Assembly (NCBI GenBank): GCA_017051695.1 | Contig: JAFIDK010000004.1 | Coordinates: 62,001 to 126,000 of the forward strand | Reading direction: 5' to 3' | Length of the DNA: 64,000 nucleotides | Source: Algoriphagus aestuarii | GTDB taxonomy: Bacteria; Bacteroidota; Bacteroidia; Cytophagales; Cyclobacteriaceae | Part shown: positions 8,331 to 16,637 of the stretch, piece after piece | Layout of the letters: every line of letters begins with the position of its first letter | How positions within the stretch are numbered: the stretch's first letter is position 1 | Notes under the pieces: model-generated | Databases searched by the model: none | Seen by the model: only the letters and a program-made list of their open reading frames with translations | What the model was told of the DNA's origin: nothing | Program-made: the position numbers and the translations under genes

Positions 8331-9523
8331 TAATCGCCGGATTCTAATTGATAAACAGACCGATAGTAGCCATCCACAGCCTCATCGCTGAGCACCTCTG
8401 CTAAAATTTTTCTGTTGTGATAGATTTGATCGGGAGACAATTTGGTTTCAAAATCCTCTTTGGATACTTCATCCAATGAAAATAAGATCATTCCCATGCT
8501 TTTGAGCTGTTGATAAATGGGGTTCTGCTCAAACAAAAAGACCTTGAGACCCAATTGGAGCAAAGTCATTATATTTCCAAATCCTTGGTGGATCAAAGAC
8601 CCGAAAACAACAAAAGAAGATTGTTTTAGAACTTGGTAATATTCATTTCTAGGAAGATAGTCTTCCATCGGTATAAAGGATTCCCCAAAAGACTTTTGTC
8701 CGAAATCTTTCACGTTTTGGATATAATTCGGATTTCCATAAGCCAAAGGACAGATAATCTCTCTATTTTGAAAGTACTGACCAAATTGATCTATAATATC
8801 CATATGATTCAACTCTGGTACGCCAGCATGTCCTAACAATATTCCATCTCCTAACTGAGGAATTCCTTCCAAGTCAAGGTGGTCCAATTGCTCATAAACA
8901 GACAAAATCCCATGAAAAACATGGGTATAGGACTTATGAAAGGATTGGGATGCATTGGCTACATCCCCTGGGAAAAAGCTCCCCACGTATTTTATTCTTC
9001 TAAATGATTCCTTATAGACATAATACCCGGGTTTTTTGAGGATGAATTTCAATCTTTCTTTTACCCTTGAAAAAAGGGTAAGCTCAGGGAATTTAAATAC
9101 TGATTCTAGTGAATTGGTAAGAGGAAGATAAACCTGTCTGGAATAAAAAGGACTATTGTATAAATCTCCACTCCAGAGCATCCAAATGATCCGGTCAGAA
9201 GGAATATTAGCCAACTCGATCAGATAAGCTGTCAGTTCATGGTGATAATGGATAATAACCCGCTTATATGTCCAAAGCTGATTGGCAAATTCTTTCAGTG
9301 AAGGTTCAGAAAGACCAATGGTCTTAACCTTTTCTGAATGAATTTTTTTTGGATTTTCTCCGAAAGTAAAATAATCATTTAATCCTGGAAACAGCTTTTC
9401 GCATCGATCAATGATCCAATCAGCGAATGGCGAATCCGGAAAAAAAACTAAATTTTCAGCAACAGGAATCAAATCAGGTAGTGTTTTCCTTTTAATTCTC
9501 AAAAGGGTGCTTTGCCAATTCAC
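8330..9523 (-). CDS. WecF-like fucosamine transferase (GT56 family, probable)
   Basis: A 397-residue protein resembling TDP-Fuc4NAc:lipid II Fuc4NAc transferase (WecF, Pfam Glyco_transf_56). Visible blocks are YHHELTAYLI (93-102) with WMLWSGDLYN (114-123), ILLGHAG (228-234), ICPLAYGN (257-264), the MEDYLPRNEY segment (286-295) and HQGFGNIMTLLQLGL (312-326), which parallel the WecF glycine-rich donor region. WecF uses a dTDP-4-acetamido-4,6-dideoxyhexose, and the same locus holds VioA/VioB-like genes that would make such a donor. The start GTG at 9523 overlaps the end of the preceding dehydrogenase by 32 bases; a TTG at 9502 would reduce the overlap. The family call is from memory of motifs. 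Confidence 0.7.
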   Translation of the reverse strand: MNWQSTLLRIKRKTLPDLIPVAENLVFFPDSPFADWIIDRCEKLFPGLNDYFTFGENPKKIHSEKVKTIGLSEPSLKEFANQLWTYKRVIIHYHHELTAYLIELANIPSDRIIWMLWSGDLYNSPFYSRQVYLPLTNSLESVFKFPELTLFSRVKERLKFILKKPGYYVYKESFRRIKYVGSFFPGDVANASQSFHKSYTHVFHGILSVYEQLDHLDLEGIPQLGDGILLGHAGVPELNHMDIIDQFGQYFQNREIICPLAYGNPNYIQNVKDFGQKSFGESFIPMEDYLPRNEYYQVLKQSSFVVFGSLIHQGFGNIMTLLQLGLKVFLFEQNPIYQQLKSMGMILFSLDEVSKEDFETKLSPDQIYHNRKILAEVLSDEAVDGYYRSVYQLESGD

Positions 9524-10457
9524 CTGCAGCTAAAGGATGATAATTCCCCACAAGGCCCAGAGGTTTCATATGTCGGATATCGTGAACGAGCTGAATGGAA
9601 TTCATAGCTTCTTCCAAACCAAATCCATTTCCAGCCAAAACATGCTGATAACTGTGCGTATGGAGTTCGGTAAATCCATCACTGAATTCAATTTCCTCTC
9701 CTTCTAGGGTTAATGACCTGTAGGTTCTTCCACCTTTTGCTTTTACATTTTCTGTCAAAGTATCCGCATTGATACTTAGAAACCAACGGACCCTCGCATT
9801 TTCCAATTCCAGATATCCTGCGGCTCTGTCATGGGTATGCAGGTGCACTTGGTTGTTTTTTACCTTCCCAAAAACCCAAGTCAACATATCATAAAAGTGA
9901 ACTCCAATATTCGTAGCAATACCTCCAGATTTGCTAACATCTCCTTTCCATGAGGTATAATACCAGTGTCCTCGGGATGTGATATAGGCTAGGTCTATGT
10001 CATAAATTTTGTCTTTTGGACCATTACTTATCCTTTCCTTTAAGGCAAGAATTGAAGGATGAAGTCTTAATTGAAGAATATTGAAAACACGCGTTCCATG
10101 TTCTTTTTCTACCTCTTTCAAGGCTTCAATATTCCAGGGATTTAGGACCAAAGGCTTTTCACAGATGACATCAGCTCCTACCCTCAAGCCAAAACGAATA
10201 TGAGAATCATGCAGATAATTAGGAGAGCAAATGCTTACATAGTTGATTTTCTGTTCTGTACGCTTGAGTTTCTCTACATGTCTGTCAAATCTTTCGAACT
10301 CGGTAAAAAAATCAGCATCTGGAAAATAGCTATCCATGACGCCAACACTGTCAAACTTGTCATACGCGGCCAAAAGTTGATTTTGGGTATCCTTGATGGC
10401 TTTCATATGACGTGGTGCGATATATCCAGCCGCACCGATTAAAGCAAAATTCTTCAT
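9492..10457 (-). CDS. wbpB: UDP-GlcNAcA 3-dehydrogenase, WbpB/WlbA type (Gfo/Idh/MocA)
   Basis: A 321-residue NAD(P)-binding oxidoreductase. The N-terminus NFALIGAAGYIAPRHMKAI, the SICSPNYLHDSHI segment, CEKPL with the catalytic lysine near residue 100, AYITSRGHWYYTSWKGD and TNIGVHFYDML are all close to WlbA of Bordetella and WbpB of Pseudomonas. The enzyme oxidises UDP-GlcNAcA at C3, giving the 3-keto substrate for the aminotransferase encoded two genes upstream. It starts with ATG, about 40 bases after the acetyltransferase gene. The order wbpE-wbpD-wbpB is the operon order here and supports a shared pathway. Confidence 0.92.
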   Translation of the reverse strand: MKNFALIGAAGYIAPRHMKAIKDTQNQLLAAYDKFDSVGVMDSYFPDADFFTEFERFDRHVEKLKRTEQKINYVSICSPNYLHDSHIRFGLRVGADVICEKPLVLNPWNIEALKEVEKEHGTRVFNILQLRLHPSILALKERISNGPKDKIYDIDLAYITSRGHWYYTSWKGDVSKSGGIATNIGVHFYDMLTWVFGKVKNNQVHLHTHDRAAGYLELENARVRWFLSINADTLTENVKAKGGRTYRSLTLEGEEIEFSDGFTELHTHSYQHVLAGNGFGLEEAMNSIQLVHDIRHMKPLGLVGNYHPLAAGELAKHPFEN

Positions 10458-10496
10458 TTATAAAATTGGATTTCTTTTTGAAATTGATCCAAAAAA

Positions 10497-11078
10497 TCAG
10501 CTCCCCGATTTCTTGGTTACTTGGCCATATTGAAGCAAATAGACTTCACTTGACTCTGGACAAATTGCCTCACCATGGGCATTGAAATTAAGTCGGTGAC
10601 CGTATTCGCTCATCCAGCCAATTTGTTTTGAAGGATTACCTACGACCAAAGCATAGGATGGAATTGTTTTGGTCACCACTGCTCCTGCTCCAATAAAGGC
10701 AAACTCTCCAATATCATGTCCACAAACAATAGTTGCATTAGCACCAATAGATGCCCCCTTTCCGACATGGGTTTTGGAATATTGACCTCTTCTATTCACC
10801 GCACTCCTGGGGTTGACCACATTTGTAAAAACCATGGATGGACCTAAGAATACATCGTCGTCACAAGTGACTCCGGTATAGATAGACACGTTATTTTGGA
10901 CCTTTACATTTCTGCCCAAAACTACCTCAGGAGATATGACTACATTTTGTCCGATGTTGCAGTTCTCTCCGATCTTACAATTGGGCATTATGTGGGAAAA
11001 GTGCCAAATTTTAGTACCCTTACCTATATCGCAGCCCTCATCGACCACAGCTGTCTCATGAGCATAGTAACCTTTCAT
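10497..11078 (-). CDS. wbpD: UDP-GlcNAc3NA N-acetyltransferase, WbpD/WlbB type
   Basis: A 193-residue left-handed beta-helix acetyltransferase. The hexapeptide repeats run from about residue 12 to 150. [14 protein letters not shown] near 21-34 and [15 protein letters not shown] are characteristic of WbpD/WlbB. It should acetylate the 3-amino group of UDP-2-acetamido-3-amino-glucuronate made by the neighbouring aminotransferase, using acetyl-CoA. The ATG start overlaps the wbpE stop as ATGA, so the two are coupled. The length fits the family. Confidence 0.92.
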   Translation of the reverse strand: MKGYYAHETAVVDEGCDIGKGTKIWHFSHIMPNCKIGENCNIGQNVVISPEVVLGRNVKVQNNVSIYTGVTCDDDVFLGPSMVFTNVVNPRSAVNRRGQYSKTHVGKGASIGANATIVCGHDIGEFAFIGAGAVVTKTIPSYALVVGNPSKQIGWMSEYGHRLNFNAHGEAICPESSEVYLLQYGQVTKKSGS

Positions 11079-12202
11079 TTGAAAAAACTTTTTACTGTTT
11101 TAATAATAAAATCCTGATCATCCAGATTCATTTCGGTATGAATTGGCAGAGACAAAACTTTCTTGCACAAAGATTCGGCCACGGGAAAGTCTCCTTCATT
11201 GTATCCAAATTCTCGATAGGCGTTTTGTAAGTGAAGAGGGACAGGATAATAAACCATACTTGGAACACCCTTTTCTTGCAAAAAAGCCTTCATCTCATCC
11301 CTTCGCCCTCCCTCAACCTGTAAGGTGTATTGATGGAAAACATGGGAGGAATTTTTTGCCCTTTTGGGTATCTTCACCATAGGAAGCCCTCTAAATGCAT
11401 CATCATAACGATCTGCTACTTCATTTCTAGAAGCTGAATATCTATTCAAATGTCCTAGTTTTACTCTTAAAATAGCAGCTTGCAATGTATCTAAACGTGA
11501 ATTCACGCCAATAGAATCATGATAATATTTCTTTTTTTGCCCATGGTTCGCAACCATTCTGAGTCGTTCGGCCAGCTCTGAATCTTGGGTAAACATCGCT
11601 CCTCCATCTCCGAAACATCCTAAATTTTTTGAGGGAAAAAAAGAAGTAGTACCTACATCCCCTATAGTTCCGGCTTGTGACTTTGAACCGTCAGAATAGG
11701 TATAAACAGCACCAATAGCCTGAGCAGTATCTTCAATTACCTTAAGCTTATTCTTTTTAGCAAAGGACAAAACATTCTCCATATTGGTGCATTGTCCATA
11801 TAGATGAACAGGCACAATTCCGACTGTTTGAGGGGTCAAGGCCTTTTCCAATCCATTGGGATCCAATTCATAAGTATCGGGTAATACATCTACAAAACGA
11901 GGCTTCAAGCCGAGTAAAGCAATAACCTCCACAGTTGCAACATAGGTAAAAGTAGGAACTATTACCTCGTCGCCTGGTTCAAAGCCCAAGGCCATCATTG
12001 CAATCTGCAAGGCATCTGTTCCATTTGCACAAGGGATTACAAATTCAGAACCGGTATATTTAGCTAATTCCTCTGCAAAGAGCTTTACCTCAGGACCGTT
12101 AATAAAGGCAGTAGAATTTAAAACTTCCTGAATTGCCCGATCTACTTCTGGCTTGATTCGTTCATATTGGGAACGGAGGTCAACCATTTGAATTCTTGAC
12201 AT
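11075..12202 (-). CDS. wbpE: UDP-3-keto-GlcNAcA aminotransferase, WbpE/WlbC type (DegT family)
   Basis: A 375-residue PLP-dependent sugar aminotransferase. The PLP lysine is K192 in [14 protein letters not shown]; other family marks are CANGTDAL (58-65), [10 protein letters not shown] (83-92), the IEDTAQAIG aspartate region (156-164) and [27 protein letters not shown] at the N-terminus matches WbpE/WlbC. It would aminate C3 of UDP-2-acetamido-3-keto-glucuronate with glutamate as donor. I chose the ATG at 12202; a TTG one codon upstream is less likely. It lies four bases after the Wzz gene and overlaps wbpD. Confidence 0.92.
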   Translation of the reverse strand: MSRIQMVDLRSQYERIKPEVDRAIQEVLNSTAFINGPEVKLFAEELAKYTGSEFVIPCANGTDALQIAMMALGFEPGDEVIVPTFTYVATVEVIALLGLKPRFVDVLPDTYELDPNGLEKALTPQTVGIVPVHLYGQCTNMENVLSFAKKNKLKVIEDTAQAIGAVYTYSDGSKSQAGTIGDVGTTSFFPSKNLGCFGDGGAMFTQDSELAERLRMVANHGQKKKYYHDSIGVNSRLDTLQAAILRVKLGHLNRYSASRNEVADRYDDAFRGLPMVKIPKRAKNSSHVFHQYTLQVEGGRRDEMKAFLQEKGVPSMVYYPVPLHLQNAYREFGYNEGDFPVAESLCKKVLSLPIHTEMNLDDQDFIIKTVKSFFK

Positions 12203-12206
12203 CAAA

Positions 12207-13307
12207 TTATAAACTAGTGATGAGTATTTTGTAAACGTTGATTAAAAACCCGACAAACAAACCAACAAAAATTGAAAAAACCAGAATCAAAGGTTTGTTT
12301 GGCTTAGAAGGTCCCAAGGGAACTGCGGCTTTTTCAAGTACTGTGAAGACTGGTGTTTCTTTTTTGAGTTGGATCAATGTTTGTTCATATTCCTGTTTGA
12401 GAGAATTATAAACATTATAGGCAATGTTAAATTCAAATTCCAGTTGTTCTTCACGGGTTCTAAGTCGCTGAGAAATAATACCTTGATTACTATCTCTGAA
12501 TGATGCAAGTCGCATTTGAGCTTCTTCAAATTTCTTTTCAGATTCCTCCACTCTTTCTTCAATAAATTTCAAATTAATTCTTTGCTTCTCAGTCTTATAG
12601 TCTGTAACATAATCAATCAGGGATTCTAATACCATGGAATTGACTTGGGCTGCTATCACTGGCTCTGGCATGGAAACAGAAAGACGGATTATTCTTCCTT
12701 TTTCTTCTAGTACTATTCTTTTTTTGATTTCTGAAATAGCAAATAAATCCTCGCCTGAAACTGTCAGTATTTCTTTTTCTCCTGAATCATTAATAGAAGA
12801 AGTAGAAGGAAGTGGATCTGGGGAGGAGAACCAGCCTAAAAACAATGCTGGTAGATTAATTATAAAAGAGAGTGTTTTTTTTACAATATTCCCAGGTTTT
12901 TCTTCTATATAATATTGGCCAAGAGGGAGTTTTTCTCCGCCTTTTGATTCAAACACAAATTCACTTGAAGAAATATCTTTCAAAAAATCCCTGCTCCCAA
13001 TCACGTCTGGGAAAATTTCCGAAGTCAGTGTAATTTGGTTGGATTGCATTTGGTTCATATTGATACCAGCGATCCCAGCCAACGCTCCTATCTGCCCTAA
13101 ACCTGCCAGAGAATTGGACTCTGATTCTAGTATGACGAGTGCATTAGCTTCATATTCTTTGGCAGTAGTGAATATTATTAAAAGTCCCAAAACTCCACCC
13201 ATGATAGGGAACAGCACTAAGCGCCTCTTATTTTCGAACACTTGTTGAATGAGTCCCAAATAATCCAAAGTAGAATTCTTTTGTGATGAAATATCAGTTC
13301 TCTCCAT
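12207..13307 (-). CDS. wzz: Chain-length determinant protein (Wzz family)
   Basis: A 366-residue inner-membrane protein with one helix near residues 34-50 and a second at about 341-362, enclosing a periplasmic domain with a long charged coiled-coil (about 235-310). The proline-rich PLGPSKPNKPLIL before the second helix is the Wzz/PCP signature. It controls polymer length together with Wzy. No cytoplasmic Walker kinase follows the second helix, so this is a PCP-1-like rather than a Wzc-type protein, and no separate tyrosine kinase gene is in the window. It starts with ATG, five bases after the acetyltransferase gene. Confidence 0.9.
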   Translation of the reverse strand: MERTDISSQKNSTLDYLGLIQQVFENKRRLVLFPIMGGVLGLLIIFTTAKEYEANALVILESESNSLAGLGQIGALAGIAGINMNQMQSNQITLTSEIFPDVIGSRDFLKDISSSEFVFESKGGEKLPLGQYYIEEKPGNIVKKTLSFIINLPALFLGWFSSPDPLPSTSSINDSGEKEILTVSGEDLFAISEIKKRIVLEEKGRIIRLSVSMPEPVIAAQVNSMVLESLIDYVTDYKTEKQRINLKFIEERVEESEKKFEEAQMRLASFRDSNQGIISQRLRTREEQLEFEFNIAYNVYNSLKQEYEQTLIQLKKETPVFTVLEKAAVPLGPSKPNKPLILVFSIFVGLFVGFLINVYKILITSL

Positions 13308-13312
13308 TTATA

Positions 13313-13927
13313 TTATTTCTTAATAGATTTTGCAGGAACCCCTGCTATGACCTCAGCGTCAGGAACATTTGAAATTACTACAGCACCTGCACCGACCACT
13401 ACTTCATTTCCCAGAACAACACCAGGTAGAATCACAGCTCCAGCACCTATTTTACATTTTTTCCCGATACGTACATTCCCTAATAAAATTGCTCCCGGTC
13501 CAATTTCTGAATACTCGCCAATTCTAGTACCATGATGAATGGAAGCCCGTGTATTAATCAAAACTCCCTTTTCCAAATGAGTTTCAGGTCCTACAAAAGT
13601 AAATGCCATCGCATCAAATGCTCCTTTTGCGCTTGAGCTTACAGAGGAGGTTTTATCTCTAATTGACTGATATTCACCTCCAATTCGTTCTAAACTCTCT
13701 AAAAACCTCTTCCTGAGACTGGGATTACCAACCCCCAGAAAAAATTTACAATCTTTAGTAAAATAGTATTTAATTTCTTCTTGGGTATGTATCAGTTTAT
13801 ATACTGAAGTGAGCTGGTTATTTCCTTCTTTAAATTCAGAAAAAAAAACAGGCTTTACCTCAAAAGAAAAAGACTTTATAGAATCTAAAACCTCTAAGGA
13901 ATGGCCCCCTGCCCCAGCAATAATCAT
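13313..13927 (-). CDS. Sugar O/N-acyltransferase, NeuD/PglD/VioB family
   Basis: A 204-residue acetyltransferase. An N-terminal Rossmann-like part starts IIAGAGGHSLEVLDSI; a left-handed beta-helix with hexapeptide repeats runs from about residue 115 to 200. H131-H132 in RASIHHGTRIG include the expected catalytic base. The family acetylates 4-amino sugars on nucleotide carriers. It directly abuts the VioA-like aminotransferase (no spacer), so the pair would make a dTDP- or UDP-4-acetamido-4,6-dideoxyhexose. Whether the sugar is glucose- or galactose-configured cannot be told. Confidence 0.87.
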   Translation of the reverse strand: MIIAGAGGHSLEVLDSIKSFSFEVKPVFFSEFKEGNNQLTSVYKLIHTQEEIKYYFTKDCKFFLGVGNPSLRKRFLESLERIGGEYQSIRDKTSSVSSSAKGAFDAMAFTFVGPETHLEKGVLINTRASIHHGTRIGEYSEIGPGAILLGNVRIGKKCKIGAGAVILPGVVLGNEVVVGAGAVVISNVPDAEVIAGVPAKSIKK

Positions 13928-15004
13928 TTAACTATTTAAAGCGGTTAAAATAAACCTACAAACCAAATCTTGCTCTTCTACCGTCAGTTCGTGATAAATA
14001 GGAAGACATAAAATCCGAGAGGCTATATCATCAGAAATAGGTGTATATCCTTTTACGTAATTTAACTGGGAAAGACTAGGATAAAAGTACCTTCTGGGAT
14101 AAATCTGATTTATTTCCAAGACCCTTTTCACCTCTAAAGCAAACTCTTCACTTTGAAAAATCACTGGAAAATATGCAAAATTAAATCCTGCTTCATCTTC
14201 AAGTTGAATAAACTGGACTAAAGAATCTGGTAGTTTATTTTGATAGTACCGGTATTGTTCTTTTCGTTTCTGTTGAATTCGATCTATATAACGAAGATTT
14301 ATCAAACCCATGGCAGCATGGAATTCTGAGTTTTTCCCATTGATTCCAACTCCACTAAATTTTTCTGGTCCATCGTGACCAAAATTTCTCAAATAGCCTA
14401 ATTTTTCGAATAAAGCCTGCTCTGCCGTAAATACTGCCCCACCTTCTACAGAATGAAAAAGCTTTGTCGCATGAAAACTGGTAGTACTAATATCTCCATA
14501 ATGGTAGACAGATTTTCCTAAATAATTTGTTCCAAAACAATGTGCCGCATCATAAATAACTTTCAGCCCGTATTTTTTAGCTATTTGGTCAATTTCATTT
14601 ATTCCACATGGGTTACCAAAACAATGTGTAGCTAAAATTGCAGATGTTTTCGAAGTAATCAGTGATTCAATTTTGGAAGGGTCAATATTTAAGGTTTGAG
14701 GATGAATATCAGCAAAAATTGGTGTAGCACCTTCCCAAACTATACTACTAGTTGTTGCTACATATGAAAAAGGAGTAGTAATAATTTCTCCCTTTAAATT
14801 AAGCGCCTTAATAGCCATTTGCAAAGCTATAGTACCGTTACCGACAAATAGACAATAAGGCACACCCAACCTTTCTTTCAGCCCCATTTCCAATTCATTG
14901 ACTAGAGGACCGTTATTGGTTAGCCATGACCTTTTCCAAATCCCTTTTAAATAGCGGTTATATTCTGATAACGGTGGAATAAATGGTTTGGTAACTGGAA
15001 TCAT
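13928..15004 (-). CDS. vioA: Nucleotide-sugar 4-aminotransferase, VioA-like (DegT family)
   Basis: A 358-residue PLP enzyme. K181 in TTSFHATKLFHSVEGGA is the PLP lysine; other marks are FVGNGTIALQMAI (53-65), TTPFSYVATTSS (76-87) and YDAAHCFG (151-158). The SFHATKLFHS-EGG form and the N-terminal MIPVTKPFIPP resemble VioA, which makes dTDP-4-amino-4,6-dideoxyglucose. It is distinct from the WbpE-like enzyme three genes downstream. The adjacent acetyltransferase supports a two-step amination-acetylation module. The required dTDP-4-keto sugar enzymes (RmlA, RmlB) are not in the window and must be elsewhere if this assignment is right. Confidence 0.82.
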   Translation of the reverse strand: MIPVTKPFIPPLSEYNRYLKGIWKRSWLTNNGPLVNELEMGLKERLGVPYCLFVGNGTIALQMAIKALNLKGEIITTPFSYVATTSSIVWEGATPIFADIHPQTLNIDPSKIESLITSKTSAILATHCFGNPCGINEIDQIAKKYGLKVIYDAAHCFGTNYLGKSVYHYGDISTTSFHATKLFHSVEGGAVFTAEQALFEKLGYLRNFGHDGPEKFSGVGINGKNSEFHAAMGLINLRYIDRIQQKRKEQYRYYQNKLPDSLVQFIQLEDEAGFNFAYFPVIFQSEEFALEVKRVLEINQIYPRRYFYPSLSQLNYVKGYTPISDDIASRILCLPIYHELTVEEQDLVCRFILTALNS

Positions 15005-15037
15005 TAAATACAGATCAAATCCTTTTCGTTAACTATG

Positions 15038-16357
15038 TTATTTTACTCCGATGTTATAGTGAGTATAACCCATAGAATTTAAATACTTTTTGTCGTAGAT
15101 ATTTCTCCCATCGAAAATCAATTTGTTCTTCAGAAGTCTACCCACTACATCCCAACTAGGAATTCTGAATTCAGACCATTCAGTCACCAAAAGCAAAGCA
15201 TCCGCATCGACTAATGCATCATAAGCATCTTTGCAGTAAGTCACTTTATCGAAGATGTAATGTTCCTTTGCCTCTTCCATTGCCACAGGATCATAAGCCT
15301 TCACAGTTGCTCCTGCAGCTCTTAGTTCATCAATGATTACTGCCGCCGGTGCTTCCCTCATATCATCTGTATTTGGTTTAAAGCTAAGTCCCCACATCGC
15401 AAAAGTCTTTCCTGAAAGGTCTTCACCAAAATGAGCTTTTACTTTATTTGCCAAAACATGCTTTTGATCATCATTTACATCTTCCACTGCCTGAAGCACC
15501 CGAAGGTCATATCCATATTGCTTGGCAGTCTTGATGATTGCCTTGACATCTTTCGGGAAACAAGAACCTCCATAACCCACGCCTGGATATATGAATTTAT
15601 TCCCGATCCTTGGATCGGAACCGATTCCTTTTCTAACCATATTTGCATCAGCGCCTACCTTTTCGCAAAGATTAGCAATGTCATTCATGAAAGAAATTTT
15701 GGTGGCCAACATCGCATTGGCTGCATACTTGGTCATCTCGGCCGAAGGAATGTCCATATAAATGATTCGCTCTCCACTGAGTTGGAATGGTTTATACAAT
15801 CGCTTCATGATCTCTTCTGCACGAGTGTCGTCTACTCCAATCACAATTCTATCTGGCTTCAAAAAGTCTTCAACTGCAGCTCCTTCTTTCAGAAACTCAG
15901 GATTAGAAGCAACTGCAAAAGGAAGATCGGATCTTCTTTTTTCTAAGGCCGACTTGATAGCTCCCCTCACTTTTTCTCCAGTGGTAACTGGAACAGTACT
16001 TTTGGTCGCCACCACGATATAATCGGTCATTTTCTGACCGATTTCATCAGCTACAGCCAATACGTATTTTAAGTCAGCAGAACCATCCTCACCCGGAGGT
16101 GTGCCTACGGCAATAAAAGCTACCGAAGCACCTTGAATCGCTTCTCCCAGGTCAGTAGAAAAATGTAGTCTACCGCTTTTGTAATTACGAACAACGATCT
16201 CTTCCAAGCCCGGTTCGTAAATTGGCATGATGCCGTTCTTTAATTTTTCAATCTTCTTTTGATCGATGTCGACACAGGTAACTTCGATTCCTACATCAGC
16301 AAAACAAGCGCCTGACACCAAGCCTACATAGCCGGTCCCAACTACTGCAATTTTCAT
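15038..16357 (-). CDS. ugd: UDP-glucose/UDP-sugar 6-dehydrogenase
   Basis: A 439-residue NAD-dependent dehydrogenase that oxidises C6 of a UDP-hexose to the uronate in two steps. The NAD site is VGTGYVGLVSGACFAD (6-21); EPGLEE is near 48-53; catalytic C266 lies in GYGGSCFPKD; SNPEFLKEGAA is at 151-161. These forms match UDP-glucose dehydrogenases more than WecC/WbpA, whose NAD loop usually reads GLGYVGLPL. It may supply UDP-glucuronate, or serve as the 6-dehydrogenase for UDP-GlcNAc that the wbp pathway needs. It starts with ATG after a 280-base leader with unusual hairpins and ends 33 bases before vioA. Confidence 0.93.
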   Translation of the reverse strand: MKIAVVGTGYVGLVSGACFADVGIEVTCVDIDQKKIEKLKNGIMPIYEPGLEEIVVRNYKSGRLHFSTDLGEAIQGASVAFIAVGTPPGEDGSADLKYVLAVADEIGQKMTDYIVVATKSTVPVTTGEKVRGAIKSALEKRRSDLPFAVASNPEFLKEGAAVEDFLKPDRIVIGVDDTRAEEIMKRLYKPFQLSGERIIYMDIPSAEMTKYAANAMLATKISFMNDIANLCEKVGADANMVRKGIGSDPRIGNKFIYPGVGYGGSCFPKDVKAIIKTAKQYGYDLRVLQAVEDVNDDQKHVLANKVKAHFGEDLSGKTFAMWGLSFKPNTDDMREAPAAVIIDELRAAGATVKAYDPVAMEEAKEHYIFDKVTYCKDAYDALVDADALLLVTEWSEFRIPSWDVVGRLLKNKLIFDGRNIYDKKYLNSMGYTHYNIGVK

Positions 16358-16637
16358 GTGTTTATTTTTAAATATTTACTATTACGATTATCCGCAAAGA
16401 TGCCAGTCACTTTATATTCTTTTCTTATCTGGTCTGAAGACCGAAGCGGTCTCAATTCTTAAGTTTAACATATCCTCTTTTGCTTTTGATTCCATACTGG
16501 TACAAAAGCAGATGTACATATTTACTATTAATCCAAGTCCTAGAAATTTTCGAATTTGGTTGCGAATCAGACAATTTTAAACATACAAGTTTGAAATAAG
16601 TGGTTTATACAGAAGTTTAAACCCTAATGAAAAACAC
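16358..16637 (-). promoter_or_regulatory. Leader region between the export gene and ugd
   Basis: No gene is seen in these 280 bases. On the minus strand two competing stems overlap at 16452-16431: AGACCG-CTT-CGGTCT and GGTCT-TC-AGACC share the middle arm, so only one can form. Near the export gene an imperfect palindrome GGTTTA-N10-TAAACC lies at 16601-16622. I found no TAnnTTTG box reading toward ugd. The region could be an attenuator or processing site separating the export gene from the sugar genes; this is inference. Confidence 0.4.

Noticed and set aside
15431-15946. 171-codon plus-strand frame antisense to ugd
   Set aside because: It is a shadow of a highly conserved dehydrogenase; composition (His, Ile, Ser, Cys) is that of a reverse frame.
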